A stretch of DNA of 64,000 nt from an uncultured Lachnospiraceae bacterium (GCA_948470755.1 CAOKPU010000002.1:1-64000); one strand, 5' to 3'. Shown: positions 17,467 through 27,295, numbered from the stretch's first letter. Translations and numbers: made by a program. The notes: generated by a model not told the origin, from the sequence alone.

Positions 17467-18396
17467 GTGAAACGGAGAGTGACATTGGCGGTATTGACTC
17501 CTGCTTATAATCGGAAGGATACATTGGAAAAACTATATGACAGTTTAAAGGCGCAGACATGCCCGGACTTTTTCTGGCTGATCGTGGATGACGGAAGCGG
17601 GGATGGGACGGAAGGACTGGTGCGGGGGTGGATGGAAGAAGGGCAAGTGGAGATCGGTTTTATAAGAAAAGAAAACGGGGGAAAGCATACGGCGTTAAAT
17701 GAGGGGATTGGCAAAGTCAAACAGGATCTGGTTTTTATTGTGGACAGCGACGACTATCTGACGGAGGATGCGGTGGAGACTGTCCTGGCGTATGCGGAGA
17801 AGTACGAGGCAGAACGGGAAACAAAAAAGCTTTGCGGCTTTTGTTTTTTGCGGCATGATTCGGAGGGAAAGGTGAATACCGCTTACTTTCCAAAGGATGA
17901 GTATATTGATAACTATGTGGAAACGCGGATTAATGGAAATATAGGCGGGGATAAGGCGGAAGTTTTTTATACGGAAGCGCTGCGTCAGTTCCCGTTCAAA
18001 GAATATCCCGGGGAAAAATTCATGCCGGAGGATGCTGTCTGGATCGCTATGTCTCAAAAATATGATATGGTCCATATTAATAAAGGGATCTATATCTGCG
18101 ATTATCTGGAGGGAGGGTTGACCAGGACGGGCAGGGCGATGAAGATCCATTCCCCCAAAGGGATGATGCTTCGCTCCAAACTGTTTTTGAATGATGGGAG
18201 AGTGTGCCTTAAGGTAAAGGTAAAGATGGCTTTGCTCTATGGGGTTTATTCCGGATTTGCCGGAATCCGCTTTCGCGAAGCCGCCGCCGCGCTTGGGGGT
18301 AAATGTGTATGGGGGTATGCATTGTTTTATTTGTGTTATCTTCCGTCTGTCATGATACGGCGTCGGTGGAAGAAGCAGTTGGGGTTAGAGGAATGA
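17467..18396 (+). CDS. Family 2 glycosyltransferase
   Basis: This 309-residue GT2 enzyme starts with a basic leader, then AVLTPAYNRKDTLEKLYDSL and the donor site IVDDGSGDGT; the metal site is VDSDDYL near residue 100. The ENGGKHTALNEG segment is typical of this GT2 branch, which is common in Gram-positive capsule loci. The GTG at 17467 follows GGAGG provided by repeat B2. The stop overlaps the start of the next membrane protein (ATGA), suggesting the two act on the same product. Acceptor and donor are unknown. Confidence 0.88.
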   Translation: MKRRVTLAVLTPAYNRKDTLEKLYDSLKAQTCPDFFWLIVDDGSGDGTEGLVRGWMEEGQVEIGFIRKENGGKHTALNEGIGKVKQDLVFIVDSDDYLTEDAVETVLAYAEKYEAERETKKLCGFCFLRHDSEGKVNTAYFPKDEYIDNYVETRINGNIGGDKAEVFYTEALRQFPFKEYPGEKFMPEDAVWIAMSQKYDMVHINKGIYICDYLEGGLTRTGRAMKIHSPKGMMLRSKLFLNDGRVCLKVKVKMALLYGVYSGFAGIRFREAAAALGGKCVWGYALFYLCYLPSVMIRRRWKKQLGLEE

Positions 18397-20492
18397 GAAA
18401 GTATATAGATAAGTTATTTTTCCAATGGGATATCGTTTCGCTGATTATCGTGCTGTTGTCGCAGGAAGCTTTGGTGCTTATGATCGATGGGCATTTTTAT
18501 AACGATACTTTGCTGATTTATATTCTGCCGCTGCTTTTATGGAATCTGCGTGGGAGAATCCGCAAAAGATCCGTGACATGGTTCGGGCTGGGTGCGGCTG
18601 CGGCTGCAGGTGCGGCAGGCAGCCTGTTTATGTACGGCCTGCTTAAGAATATGGAAAGGGCAGGTCAGGAAACCGGACATGCAGTTTTAAAGATCATTTA
18701 TGCCGGGGCGGGGACGGCATCTGTCTTTGTATATTTATGGCCGTTTTTTAGGGAGAATATCCGGCGGTGGATGCAGCAGCGGACGGGCAGCCGGAAAATC
18801 AGGGATATTGCTTTTTGTGTGCTTCTGGCGCCGGCTATGTGGATGCAAAAGGAGATTCCTGTTACATCTTTGACGGGATGGATAACCGCTTTTATCTGCT
18901 TTGCTTCCCGGATGGGGCAGGAGGAAGAGGGCGGAAGGGACGATGTGCTTTCAGCAATTTTTGCCGGAATCCTGGCCTGCTGTATGTCATTTGGGAATAT
19001 GATCCATACGGCGGATTTTCTGGATAGTACGGGAAAGAAGCTAATCTTTGCCATGGTTATAAGCACGGCGGGCTGGTATGCTGTATGGAGGCAGTTTATC
19101 TACGAAATACTTCTTTGTCTGGACGGCGGGAGAGGGATCATTCTAAAGGGGAAGAGGGAAAGGAGCGGAAAACGGTTTGCTTTTTATATGCTGTTGATGC
19201 TGGCGGCATGGCTGCCGTATTTTCTTGGATTTTATCCGGGAGTGCTTAGCAGCGATTCGGTTTCCCAAGTGCAGCAGATTATCGGGCAGCTCCCTTCCAG
19301 CAATCATCATCCATGGATCCATACCCAATGGATCGGCGTCTGCTACAGGATCGGGTATGGGTTGTTTGGAAGCGCAAACGGGGGCGTGGCGGTTTATTCC
19401 ATAGTATCCATGCTCTTGCTGGCGGCGGCATTTGCGGGGATATGTGAATGGCAGCGCCATGCCGGGCTGCCCTTTACGGTCAGGATCCTTAGTATGGTTT
19501 TTCTTGCCCTATGTCCCTTTAACGGGATTTATTCGATCACCATGTGGAAGGATATTCCATTTGCCGCATTTATGATATTATTTATGTTGAATCTTCTGGA
19601 TCTGGCGGAGGACAGCGCCGGCAAAGGGAAGGCGGCGGCCTATGTCGCCTTAAGCATCCTCGTCTGTATCTTCAGGAGCAACGGGATTTACGCATGGTTG
19701 TTTACCGTTCCTTTTTTATTGTGGCAGTTAAGGGCGGAGTGGAAAAAGTGGGCGGTTCTTTCAGCCGCAGTGATGGGAGCCTTCCTGCTGTATAAGAGCC
19801 TGCTTCTGCCTTCCCTGGGGGTGGTTGAGCCGGATGCGGTAGAATCCCTTTCCATCCCGGCGCAGCAAATCGCATGTGTCATAGCCAAAGGCGGGGAACT
19901 GCCGGAGGACGCGGCAAAGGAACTGGGACAGATCGTAGATATTGCAAAAGTGCCGGAAACCTATCATAGCCATACATCGGATCCAATAAAAAAACTGGTG
20001 CGTTCTTTTGGGAATCTGGAATATATCGGGCAGCATAAAGGGAGTCTGGCAAAGATATATGTGGAAACAGGGATAAAGAACCCATATTTGTATCTGGAAG
20101 CTTTTATAGAGCAGACAAAGGGCTATTGGTATCATAAAGAAAATGACTGGATCTATCATACGACATTTATCACGGAGAATGATATTGATATCCGGAGGGA
20201 CGGGAAGCTGCCCGGAGCGGTGGTCAAAGGGATGGAAAAGCTGTTGGCTTTATGCCTGGACGGGTTCCATGTAGTGTGCAGCCTGGCGCTGTTTACTTAC
20301 GCCGTCCTTTTCAGCATATTGGTTTCCCTGCTAAAGCGGAAGCCGGTAACTGTGTATATGCCGCTTCTGGGGCTGGTATTGACATTGCTGGCTGCAACTC
20401 CCAGATATGGCGATTTCCGGTATGTGTACCCATTGTTTGCGGCATTGCCTTTATATCTGGGAAATATGGTATACTCTTATAAAGAGGAATAA
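18393..20492 (+). CDS. Large GT-C-like membrane protein (DUF6020 type)
   Basis: This 699-residue protein has about fifteen membrane segments and one sizeable outward loop near residues 495-610. Diagnostic stretches are GFYPGVLSSDSVSQVQQI, the HHPWIHTQWIG motif and FNGIYSITMWKDIPFAA, which I associate with DUF6020 proteins, relatives of GT-C glycosyltransferases that use polyprenyl-phosphate sugars on the outer face. The acidic and histidine residues in the first large loop (SSDSV, HHPW) could form the active site. It overlaps the upstream GT2 by 4 bp and lies 17 bp before another GT-C protein. Transfer of a sugar to exported glycan is inferred from family and context, not shown. Confidence 0.75.
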   Translation: MRKYIDKLFFQWDIVSLIIVLLSQEALVLMIDGHFYNDTLLIYILPLLLWNLRGRIRKRSVTWFGLGAAAAAGAAGSLFMYGLLKNMERAGQETGHAVLKIIYAGAGTASVFVYLWPFFRENIRRWMQQRTGSRKIRDIAFCVLLAPAMWMQKEIPVTSLTGWITAFICFASRMGQEEEGGRDDVLSAIFAGILACCMSFGNMIHTADFLDSTGKKLIFAMVISTAGWYAVWRQFIYEILLCLDGGRGIILKGKRERSGKRFAFYMLLMLAAWLPYFLGFYPGVLSSDSVSQVQQIIGQLPSSNHHPWIHTQWIGVCYRIGYGLFGSANGGVAVYSIVSMLLLAAAFAGICEWQRHAGLPFTVRILSMVFLALCPFNGIYSITMWKDIPFAAFMILFMLNLLDLAEDSAGKGKAAAYVALSILVCIFRSNGIYAWLFTVPFLLWQLRAEWKKWAVLSAAVMGAFLLYKSLLLPSLGVVEPDAVESLSIPAQQIACVIAKGGELPEDAAKELGQIVDIAKVPETYHSHTSDPIKKLVRSFGNLEYIGQHKGSLAKIYVETGIKNPYLYLEAFIEQTKGYWYHKENDWIYHTTFITENDIDIRRDGKLPGAVVKGMEKLLALCLDGFHVVCSLALFTYAVLFSILVSLLKRKPVTVYMPLLGLVLTLLAATPRYGDFRYVYPLFAALPLYLGNMVYSYKEE

Positions 20493-20509
20493 AGTCAAAG
20501 AGGGGTGAG

Positions 20510-22048
20510 ATGATGTTGACAAGAAAACTGGGCTGCGGCCTGGAACGGGGAGTTGAATTATTGTTTGGGATACTGATGTTTTACCTTTGGCTGACCAGTA
20601 TCTTTTTCAATGCGGTTACGACTGAATCGGAGGCGAATTATATCAATCGGGACAAATGGATGCTTCATCTTCTGATCTTGATTTTGTTTGTTTTCTTTTG
20701 CGCTTTATGCAGGAAGAGGGGGATCCGTTTCCCTTCCGGATGGACGGCGGGCCTGTTTGCCGTAGCTGCCTGTGCCGGGATTTTGTGGATCCTGATGGTA
20801 CAGACGATACCATGTGTGGATCAGGGAGATGTGGTGCGTATTGCATCGAAACTGATGGAAGGCAACAGCGAAGAATGGCTGCCCTTTGGCTATATGCATC
20901 GTTATCCGGATCAACGGACCATTGTATTCTTATACTATCTGCTCTTTCATATGGTGGGAAAAGGCAATTATTTGTGCATACAATTACTGAATGTACCTTT
21001 TTTATTGATTTCCATTTATTTTACGGGCAGAATCATAAAAAGGATTTTTCCGGAAGGAAGCCGGGCGGCCGTCATGACGGGGATGGTTTGCTGCATTCCT
21101 TTCGGTATGTATATTACTTTTGTATATGGAACGGTCATGGGGCTTATGTTTAGCGTAATCGGGATTGATTGTATGCTTTGCTGTATGGAGGATTTCCGGT
21201 GGAAGCATTGCCTGCTGGGCGCATTCAGCATGTTGCTGGCGGTGTGGTCGAAAACAAACTATTTGATTTTCCTGATAGCGGTGATCTGTATGCTGGCTGC
21301 TGATATGGTAAAATCTTTCCGGCCCGGAAAGCTCCTTTTGGCAGCGATGGTGGTTTTTGTTTATATTGCCGGGATGGCGGGGCTGGATGCTGTCTTAAGC
21401 TCAATGATCGGAATGGAGATCCCGAAAGGGGTGCCAAAGGAAGGACATGTAATCATGGGGCTGAGCGATGACAGTTACCGGGGGCCGGGATGGTACAATG
21501 GATATTTACTGTCGAAATTTAATGAGCTGGGATGCGATCATGAAACGTCCAAAGAATATATGCGGCAGGAGCTGGCCGGATTGATCGAGAAGCGTATGGA
21601 GGAACCGAAAGAGACGCTGCGGTTTTTCTTCCGGAAAAATGCGACGCAGTGGAGCAGCCCGGCTTTCCAGTGCTTTTGGATCCAGACGATCTGCGAATCA
21701 AAAATCCAACAGCCCCGGGTGGTGCGTTCGGTGTTATATGGGGATGGGATGCTGCATAATATCCTGTCCGATTTGTTCAATATTATGCAGAGCCTTGTCT
21801 ATGCCGGGGTATGTATTTTTCTGGTTTTTCACCCGAAACTGGAAAGCAGGCAGTTGATCTTCGCCATTGCATTTATCGGCGGGTTCCTCTTCCATACGTT
21901 TTGGGAGGCAAAGGGGCAATATACTGTGGTATATTATTTCTGCATCATCCCTTATGCCGTAATGGGCTATCAAAGTATAGCGGAGTGGCTGGAGAATGCG
22001 CACTTTTTTCTTGATAGGAAGTCCCGTCGTCAGACGGACATAAATTGA
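20510..22048 (+). CDS. GT-C-like membrane glycosyltransferase
   Basis: This 512-residue protein has about twelve membrane segments. The first outer loop carries acidic residues (CVDQGDVVRIASKLMEG), as in GT-C enzymes that use a polyprenyl-phosphate sugar. Another loop (GLSDDSYRGPGWYNGYLL) is followed by a region resembling teichoic-acid and arabinofuranosyl-type transferases of Gram-positives. The start has two Met codons (20510, 20513) after AGAGGGGTGAG. It ends 2 bp before a C-type repeat with a terminator-like hairpin, so it is probably the last gene of its transcript segment. Function is inferred from fold features only. Confidence 0.72.
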   Translation: MMLTRKLGCGLERGVELLFGILMFYLWLTSIFFNAVTTESEANYINRDKWMLHLLILILFVFFCALCRKRGIRFPSGWTAGLFAVAACAGILWILMVQTIPCVDQGDVVRIASKLMEGNSEEWLPFGYMHRYPDQRTIVFLYYLLFHMVGKGNYLCIQLLNVPFLLISIYFTGRIIKRIFPEGSRAAVMTGMVCCIPFGMYITFVYGTVMGLMFSVIGIDCMLCCMEDFRWKHCLLGAFSMLLAVWSKTNYLIFLIAVICMLAADMVKSFRPGKLLLAAMVVFVYIAGMAGLDAVLSSMIGMEIPKGVPKEGHVIMGLSDDSYRGPGWYNGYLLSKFNELGCDHETSKEYMRQELAGLIEKRMEEPKETLRFFFRKNATQWSSPAFQCFWIQTICESKIQQPRVVRSVLYGDGMLHNILSDLFNIMQSLVYAGVCIFLVFHPKLESRQLIFAIAFIGGFLFHTFWEAKGQYTVVYYFCIIPYAVMGYQSIAEWLENAHFFLDRKSRRQTDIN

Positions 22049-22049
22049 C

Positions 22050-22123
22050 TACAAAAACCCTTCGGGGGATGCGCACTGCGCGCAAGAGGGAAATGGCTGC
22101 TGTCGCAGCCGCGCTCCGGCGCG
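22050..22123 (+). repeat. C-type intergenic repeat, single copy
   Basis: This is related to the tandem units at 27265-27646. The shared order is ACAAAAACCCTTCGGGGGAT (ACAAGACCCCTCCGGGGGAT there), GCGCACT-CGCGC, a GGCTGC/GCAGCC hairpin (here loop TGTC) and GCGCTCCGGCGC. Both loci lie immediately before a GtrB-like GT2 gene. Confidence 0.75.
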
Positions 22124-22150
22124 AGTGTGCGTCAGGACGCACACTTTTTA
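22124..22150 (+). terminator. Rho-independent terminator
   Basis: The stem is AGTGTGCGT (22124-22132) pairing with ACGCACACT (22137-22145) across CAGG, followed by a short T run. It lies after the GT-C gene ending at 22048 and 59 bp before the GtrB-like gene. It may stop, attenuate or regulate read-through. Confidence 0.8.
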
Positions 22151-22208
22151 TCTGGATTTATGTCTGCGGCTCGAAGTTCGCAGGCTGTGAGAAAGGGCAT
22201 GGTTTTTT

Positions 22209-23162
22209 ATGAAACTTTCGCTGGTTATACCTTGTTATAACGAAGAACTGAATATCAGGCCTTTTTATGATGCGGCTGTCAATGCCTTTTCCGGCATGGG
22301 GTATCGTTTTGAACTGGTTTTTGTAAACGATGGAAGCAAAGACGGCACTTATCAGGAGCTGAAAAAACTTTGTGAGGAAAAAAAGACGGCGGTGACGGTA
22401 TTGAATTTTTCACGGAATTTTGGGAAAGAGGCGGCAATCTATGCGGGGCTGCAGTCTGCCAGGGGAGAATATATTGCCTTGATTGATGCGGATTTGCAGC
22501 AAAGGCCGGAGATCGTGGCGCAGATGGCGGCGATCCTGGATGAACACGAGGAATACGATTGCGTCACAGCCTACCAGGAATACCGGAAAGAAGGCCGGAT
22601 GATGGGATGGTTTAAGGATAACTTCTATAAGATCATAAATAAAATGTGCGATATTGAATTTGTATCCGGAGCCAGTGATTTCCGTACCTTCCGCCGGTGT
22701 GTGGCGGATGCGGTCCTGTCTTTGCCGGAATGCGACCGCTTTTCCAAAGGGATTTTCTCATGGGTAGGATTTGAAACCTTTTATATTCCCTATACTGTGG
22801 AGGAAAGATATGCGGGGGAAACAAAATGGTCGTTTTGGAAGCTGGTGAAGTATGCCGTTTCGGGCATGGTGTCTTTTTCCACTTTCCCTTTGAAAATTGC
22901 GACTTTCATGGGAGGGTTTGTGTCCGCGCTTGCGATTTTTTATATGATTACCGTAGTGATACAAAAGCTGGTTTTTTCTATTGATATCCCGGGGTATCCA
23001 ACGATTATCGTGCTGATCTTGCTGCTGGGGGGATTGCAGCTTATGATTCTGGGGATTTTGGGGGAATATATTGCCAGAGGTTACATGCAGGGGAAGAAGA
23101 GGCCTGTTTATGTATTGAAAAATAAATTGACCAGCGATGACGGTATGGATGGGGGGCAATGA
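22209..23162 (+). CDS. GtrB-like polyprenyl-phosphate glycosyltransferase
   Basis: This 317-residue GT2 enzyme has two C-terminal membrane segments (about 225-250 and 262-285). It matches the GtrB/dolichol-phosphate-mannose-synthase type, which loads a sugar onto undecaprenyl phosphate on the inner face. Visible features are LSLVIPCYNEELNI, FVNDGSKDGT, NFSRNFGKEAA, the metal site IDADLQQRPE and SGASDFRTFRRCV, then RYAGETKWSFWKL before the membrane part. It overlaps the following GT-C gene by 4 bp; the pair forms a synthase plus outer-face transferase unit like GtrB and its partner. A C-type repeat and a terminator precede it. Confidence 0.9.
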   Translation: MKLSLVIPCYNEELNIRPFYDAAVNAFSGMGYRFELVFVNDGSKDGTYQELKKLCEEKKTAVTVLNFSRNFGKEAAIYAGLQSARGEYIALIDADLQQRPEIVAQMAAILDEHEEYDCVTAYQEYRKEGRMMGWFKDNFYKIINKMCDIEFVSGASDFRTFRRCVADAVLSLPECDRFSKGIFSWVGFETFYIPYTVEERYAGETKWSFWKLVKYAVSGMVSFSTFPLKIATFMGGFVSALAIFYMITVVIQKLVFSIDIPGYPTIIVLILLLGGLQLMILGILGEYIARGYMQGKKRPVYVLKNKLTSDDGMDGGQ

Positions 23163-24604
23163 GGATGAATGAAAAAAGATGGGATTGGATGAATTATCTG
23201 TTGTTGTTCGCAGCAGCCGTAGTGTTTGTATTATTTTTTTCCACAAGCACTTCGCCTCTGTATGGGGGATATGGGTCGGATTCGGCGATTTTCCAGGTGA
23301 TAGGGAAATACTGGGCAAAGGGGAAAATCCCGTATTTGGAATTATTCGATCATAAAGGGCCTTATATTTTCCTGGCGGACGCGGCAGGATATGCCATAAC
23401 ACAAAGCAAATATGGGATCGTGCTGCTTCAGTGCGTTAATTTGTTTGTTATGCTGATAGGGGTATATAAAGTGGGGATTTGCTTTTTTGATAAGAAGAAT
23501 GCAATGCTTTGGACGATGATTACCCTTGGTTTTTTGTCTTTGTGTTATGAGGGGGGGAATTTGACGGAAGAATTTGTCCTTCCTTTTCTTGCATTCTGCG
23601 TGTATTGGCAGATTGAGTTCCTAATGAAAGAAGATTGGCGGGGAGATGGGCATGGCTATTGGCAGTCTTTTTTCTATGGGGTGACATTTGCGCTCTGTGT
23701 CCTGACAAGGCTCACCAACGCCGTGGGACTATGCTGCGGCATCTTTGTTATCCTTTGTATTCTGGCCAGGGAGAAAAAATGGAGGAATATAGGCGGCTGT
23801 GCGATAAGCGTGCTGGCCGGGACGGCGGCGGCAGGGCTTCCGTTTGTTGTGTACTTCCAAAGCAAAGGCGCTCTTTATGAGATGTTCCTCGGAACGATAT
23901 TGCAGAATATCAAAGCGGCGGAAGCGGTAACTACTTTCTGGTGGAGCGAGCCGCATTCCCTGGTGGGATGGGTCCATATTGTGATCGCACATTTTATCAG
24001 CTATGGATTGATTGCAGCGGGGGTGGCCGCTTTGATAAAAAAGAAGGGAGAGTGGGCGGCTTATTTCTTATTCGTGGGGACAGGGATGACCGCATATCTT
24101 GTGACGCGTTATGCTTTTTACCATTATATGATGATAGCCATCCCGTTTTTGCCTGCCGTGGCGGCAGTCGTGACGGATATAGGGAAGCATAAGGGGAAAT
24201 TGCGGGCCGGGCTGGCTGTATTTTTAGGAATATTCATTGTTTATCAGGCATTTACCGTATACCGGGATTCGTGGAATAAAGATAGGAAAGAGCCGGCATA
24301 TGCTACTTTGCTGCAGGAGATGCCGGAGGAAGGGAAAGACTCCTTTGTGGCTTATAATGTGAAGGCGGATATTTATCTGTTGTATGGGCTGGAACCCTGC
24401 TACAGGTATTTTCATCATCAGGATGCCCAGGCTTCCAAAAATATGGAACTACAAAAAGAAATCCGGGAGGAATACGGAAGCGGTAAGGCACAGTGGATAT
24501 TGGTAATGGAGACAGAGTTTGAAAACTGTATACAGGAAATCCTTGATAAAGAATATATATGCGCGGTAAAGGATGGGGAATACTCCCTATATTACAGAAA
24601 TTAG
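23159..24604 (+). CDS. GT-C membrane glycosyltransferase (GT39/GtrC-like)
   Basis: This 481-residue protein has about eleven membrane segments. The first outer loop has YGSDSAIFQVIGKYWAKGK and LFDHKGPYIFL, the acidic/DHKG pattern seen in bacterial PMT-like GT-C enzymes that accept polyprenyl-phosphate sugar donors. The C-terminal 100 residues form a soluble outward domain. Four-base overlap with the GtrB-like gene strongly suggests it uses that protein's product to decorate exported polymer. The TAG stop (24602-24604) is in the TTAG at the left edge of repeat A3. An alternative start is ATG 23165. Confidence 0.8.
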   Translation: MRMNEKRWDWMNYLLLFAAAVVFVLFFSTSTSPLYGGYGSDSAIFQVIGKYWAKGKIPYLELFDHKGPYIFLADAAGYAITQSKYGIVLLQCVNLFVMLIGVYKVGICFFDKKNAMLWTMITLGFLSLCYEGGNLTEEFVLPFLAFCVYWQIEFLMKEDWRGDGHGYWQSFFYGVTFALCVLTRLTNAVGLCCGIFVILCILAREKKWRNIGGCAISVLAGTAAAGLPFVVYFQSKGALYEMFLGTILQNIKAAEAVTTFWWSEPHSLVGWVHIVIAHFISYGLIAAGVAALIKKKGEWAAYFLFVGTGMTAYLVTRYAFYHYMMIAIPFLPAVAAVVTDIGKHKGKLRAGLAVFLGIFIVYQAFTVYRDSWNKDRKEPAYATLLQEMPEEGKDSFVAYNVKADIYLLYGLEPCYRYFHHQDAQASKNMELQKEIREEYGSGKAQWILVMETEFENCIQEILDKEYICAVKDGEYSLYYRN

Positions 24605-24777
24605 CGTGAAGAGAAGTTCTAAGGCTCAACAGCAGGGGCTGTTTCGCCAAGAACATCTAGGGTTCGCGCAGCGAACCGCCCTTCACGCAGGAGAATGCCT
24701 GAAATGCGGCATTCTCCCAGACAAGCTTGCTTGTCTTGGGATTTTGAGATTCCGCGAAGCGGAATCATGGTGGTTAG
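24604..24777 (+). repeat. A-type intergenic repeat, copy A3
   Basis: This is a variant A unit. The outer arms are GCGTGAAG/CTTCACGC instead of GTGTGAG/CTCACAC, which changes both sides together. The inner hairpin is AACAGC/GCTGTT. The extra hairpin is GGTTCGC-GCA-GCGAACC (24661-24677). Then come GAGAATGCC/GGCATTCTC, another extra hairpin AGACAAG-CTTG-CTTGTCT, the closing GATTCCGC/GCGGAATC and ATGGTGGTTAG. It is the longest A copy in the window. Confidence 0.9.
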
Positions 24778-24911
24778 GTTGAAAAATCAGCTTGATAGCT
24801 GATTTTATCAATCGGCTATTTGTGCCGGAGCATCACAAATAGCCCCGATGGCAGACGCAAATCTGATATTTGCGTCGCCCCGTCGCGTAAACGCTCCGGA
24901 ATGGGGGTTAG
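24778..24911 (+). repeat. B-type intergenic repeat, copy B3
   Basis: This is a full B unit directly after A3, with hairpins AATCAGC/GCTGATT, GGCTATTTGTG/CACAAATAGCC and GACGCAAAT/ATTTGCGTC. It ends in ATGGGGGTTAG. Together with A3 and the A fragment it occupies most of the 405 bp without a gene between 24604 and 25010. Confidence 0.9.
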
Positions 24912-24948
24912 CGTGAGAAGAACTTCTGAAGCTCAACAGCAGGGGGAA
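24911..24948 (+). repeat. Partial A-type repeat, copy A4
   Basis: Only the left end of an A unit is present (GCGTGAGAAGAACTTCTGAAGCTCAACAGC split over 24911-24942), broken off at the inner hairpin. The remaining 60 bp up to the next start (25010) show no repeat and no convincing promoter; GGAAGGAG at 24993-25000 is the ribosome site. Confidence 0.8.
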
Positions 24949-25009
24949 TGAGTATTGTCCTTTTTCATGGAGTATGGTAAAGTAAGGAAATCGGAAGGAG
25001 TAGGGAACA

Positions 25010-27295
25010 GTGAAGAAAAAACTGGGGATTTTAGTGGTTGTGGAGGTAATCGGGATGATTCTGGCAATCATATTGTCCGTGAATCATTTTCATACAAGGG
25101 AAGCGGTTTTTCAATATGGGCAGGATGATTTCCAATGCTTTGCGGGGAATTCGGACAGTGGGTTTTATGTAGACGCCGGCATGGAGGAGTTTAAGGATAT
25201 CAGGGTGGGGTTGCCTGGGGTGGATCTGCCGGAGGGCAGCTATCTGGTGGATGTGGAATACAACGCAAAAGGAAAGGCTCATCTGGCCGTCAATTATTCC
25301 CATGGGAAAGGGGATTATGACCTGAGCGGGAATATTGCATTAAGCGACATAGAATCCCATAAATGTTTTGATATTATGGTGGATGGGAAAGAAGGGCCGG
25401 TGGCTGTCTTTGGGCGTTTGAACAGTGAATGCGGCGCAGGGGATTATCTTTTGCTTTTGAATGTTACGGTTACCAGTACTTTTGCATGGTACAGGATACG
25501 GTTAGTCTGCCTGTTTTTGCTGTTTGTACTGTTGGATTTATGTATCTGGCTGTACGGTATGCGGCGGGAGATCCATTTTCCGGAGGAAAAAAAGAAAGCT
25601 TTGGCAGGGGTCTGCCTGATTGCTTTCATTGCCTGTATCCCGGTGATGACGAACTATTTATTTATGCAGCAGGATATGATTTTTCATTTAAACCGGATCG
25701 AAGGGATCAAGGAGGGGCTGCAGGCGGGGGATTTCCCGGTAAAGATACAGCCTCATTGGTTAAACGGCCATGGGTATCCGGTTTCTATTTTTTATGGCGA
25801 TTTCTGGCTATACATCCCGGCGCTGTTGAGGCTGGCCGGCCTGCCGATGCAAAGCTGCTATAAAATATTTATCATACTTTCTAATCTTGCTACGGCGGGG
25901 ATTTCTTATATTTGTTTCCGGAAGATGAGCGGCAGCAGGAGGGCCGGGCTTGCGGCATCGGCGCTATATACTTTAAATTTATATAGGCTGACGAATGTAT
26001 ATGTGCGTTCCGCCGTGGGGGAATTTACGGCAATGATATTTTTCCCTTTGATTTTATTCGGGTTATGGCATATTTTTGCTGAAAGCCCGGAAAAAGTGAA
26101 AAAAGGGAATGTGTGGATGGTATTGTCCTTTGGCTATTTAGGAGTGCTGTTTTCCCATTTGATCAGTTGTGAAATGATCGGGTTGTTTACGATATTTGCT
26201 TGTATCCTGCAAGTGAAGAAAGTGTTTGTGAAGGAGCGGTTCTTTGCGCTGTTAAAGGCATTGATTGGTTTGGTGACAGGAGGGGCCTGGTTCTGGCTTC
26301 CTCTTCTGGAATATATGCAGCTTGATTTCCTTTCCGGCGATATGGATCGTTTTTCCATATATCGCCAACAGGAAAGAGGGATGTTCTGGGCGCAGTTTTT
26401 TACTACCCGCTATAATGTGAATGGCGAGAGCCAGACGGTGGGCATGGGGATGACAGGAGAAATGCCATTGACGTTAGGGGTGGCGTTTTTATTGATTATA
26501 CTGGCGGTTGTTTATGTAAGCATTTGTTACAGGGAAGGGATACAAAATAAAAGGGAATGGATGGCGGGCATCCTGTTGACGGGGCTTTCTATCTGGATAT
26601 GTACGAAAGATTTCCCGTTCCGGTGGCTGGCGGAGAAACTTGGGTTTACAAAGCTTTTCATTAACAGTTTGCAGTTCCCGTGGCGTTTCCTGGCGGTGGC
26701 AGCCTTGTTGTGCATATGGCTCTTTTTGATGATCCTGCGGAATACGGAATTGAGGGAAATGGAAAAGGGGATATTTACCGTGGTAGTATGCACCGTGCTT
26801 CTGATCAATGGCATGGATCTTATGAGCGAAGTGATGAGCAATGCCCAGATCACCAGGATCTTTGACGGAAGGGCGCTTTCTTCGTTCGGAGTGGGCGGCG
26901 GTGAGTATATGTTCAGCGGTTACCAAATGGATGATTATGTAAGCGGGATAACGGATATGGGAACCGGGGTGGAAGTGGCCGGGTGGGAGAAAAACGGCAA
27001 TGGGGCCGATCTTCAGGTTACAAACGCCGTTACGGAGGAACAGACGCTGGAACTTCCCTTAATTCTTTATAAAGGATATCGGGCAAAGGATGTCCGGACA
27101 GGCGAGGAATTGGAACTAAGCAGCGGCAAATCCCATCGGGCGGTGCTGCATCTGCCGGGCGGATATTCGGGAAGCGTAAAAGTAAAGTTTGTGGAACCGT
27201 GGTATTGGAGAGCGGCAGAACTGATTTCTTTGGCCGGTTATATATGGGCGGCGGTTTTCTTGTATCATCGGAAATTGCTTCGCAATCCCCGATGA
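25010..27295 (+). CDS. Large GT-C/YfhO-like membrane protein
   Basis: This 761-residue protein has one N-terminal membrane segment, a beta-rich outer domain (about 30-165), then about twelve membrane segments and a C-terminal outer beta domain (about 620-740). The core has FMQQDMIFHLNRIEGIKEGL, PHWLNGHGYPVSIFYGDFW and NVYVRSAVGEFTAMIFFPLI, the pattern of the PTPS-related/YfhO-like group, putative outer-face glycosyltransferases. GTG 25010 follows GGAAGGAG. Its last residues (about HRKLLRNPR) and the stop fall inside the first unit of the C-type tandem repeat. It probably uses the product of the GtrB-like neighbour at 27647. The role is inferred. Confidence 0.75.
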   Translation: MKKKLGILVVVEVIGMILAIILSVNHFHTREAVFQYGQDDFQCFAGNSDSGFYVDAGMEEFKDIRVGLPGVDLPEGSYLVDVEYNAKGKAHLAVNYSHGKGDYDLSGNIALSDIESHKCFDIMVDGKEGPVAVFGRLNSECGAGDYLLLLNVTVTSTFAWYRIRLVCLFLLFVLLDLCIWLYGMRREIHFPEEKKKALAGVCLIAFIACIPVMTNYLFMQQDMIFHLNRIEGIKEGLQAGDFPVKIQPHWLNGHGYPVSIFYGDFWLYIPALLRLAGLPMQSCYKIFIILSNLATAGISYICFRKMSGSRRAGLAASALYTLNLYRLTNVYVRSAVGEFTAMIFFPLILFGLWHIFAESPEKVKKGNVWMVLSFGYLGVLFSHLISCEMIGLFTIFACILQVKKVFVKERFFALLKALIGLVTGGAWFWLPLLEYMQLDFLSGDMDRFSIYRQQERGMFWAQFFTTRYNVNGESQTVGMGMTGEMPLTLGVAFLLIILAVVYVSICYREGIQNKREWMAGILLTGLSIWICTKDFPFRWLAEKLGFTKLFINSLQFPWRFLAVAALLCIWLFLMILRNTELREMEKGIFTVVVCTVLLINGMDLMSEVMSNAQITRIFDGRALSSFGVGGGEYMFSGYQMDDYVSGITDMGTGVEVAGWEKNGNGADLQVTNAVTEEQTLELPLILYKGYRAKDVRTGEELELSSGKSHRAVLHLPGGYSGSVKVKFVEPWYWRAAELISLAGYIWAAVFLYHRKLLRNPR

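Noticed and set aside
21508..21516. Further TGTCGAA matches (also near 50047) as 0A boxes
   Set aside because: They lie inside genes, at the frequency expected by chance for a seven-base word.
24573..24782. A 69-codon frame through repeat A3
   Set aside because: It overlaps the end of a GT-C gene, is not kept open in the other A copies and is better explained by hairpin structure.
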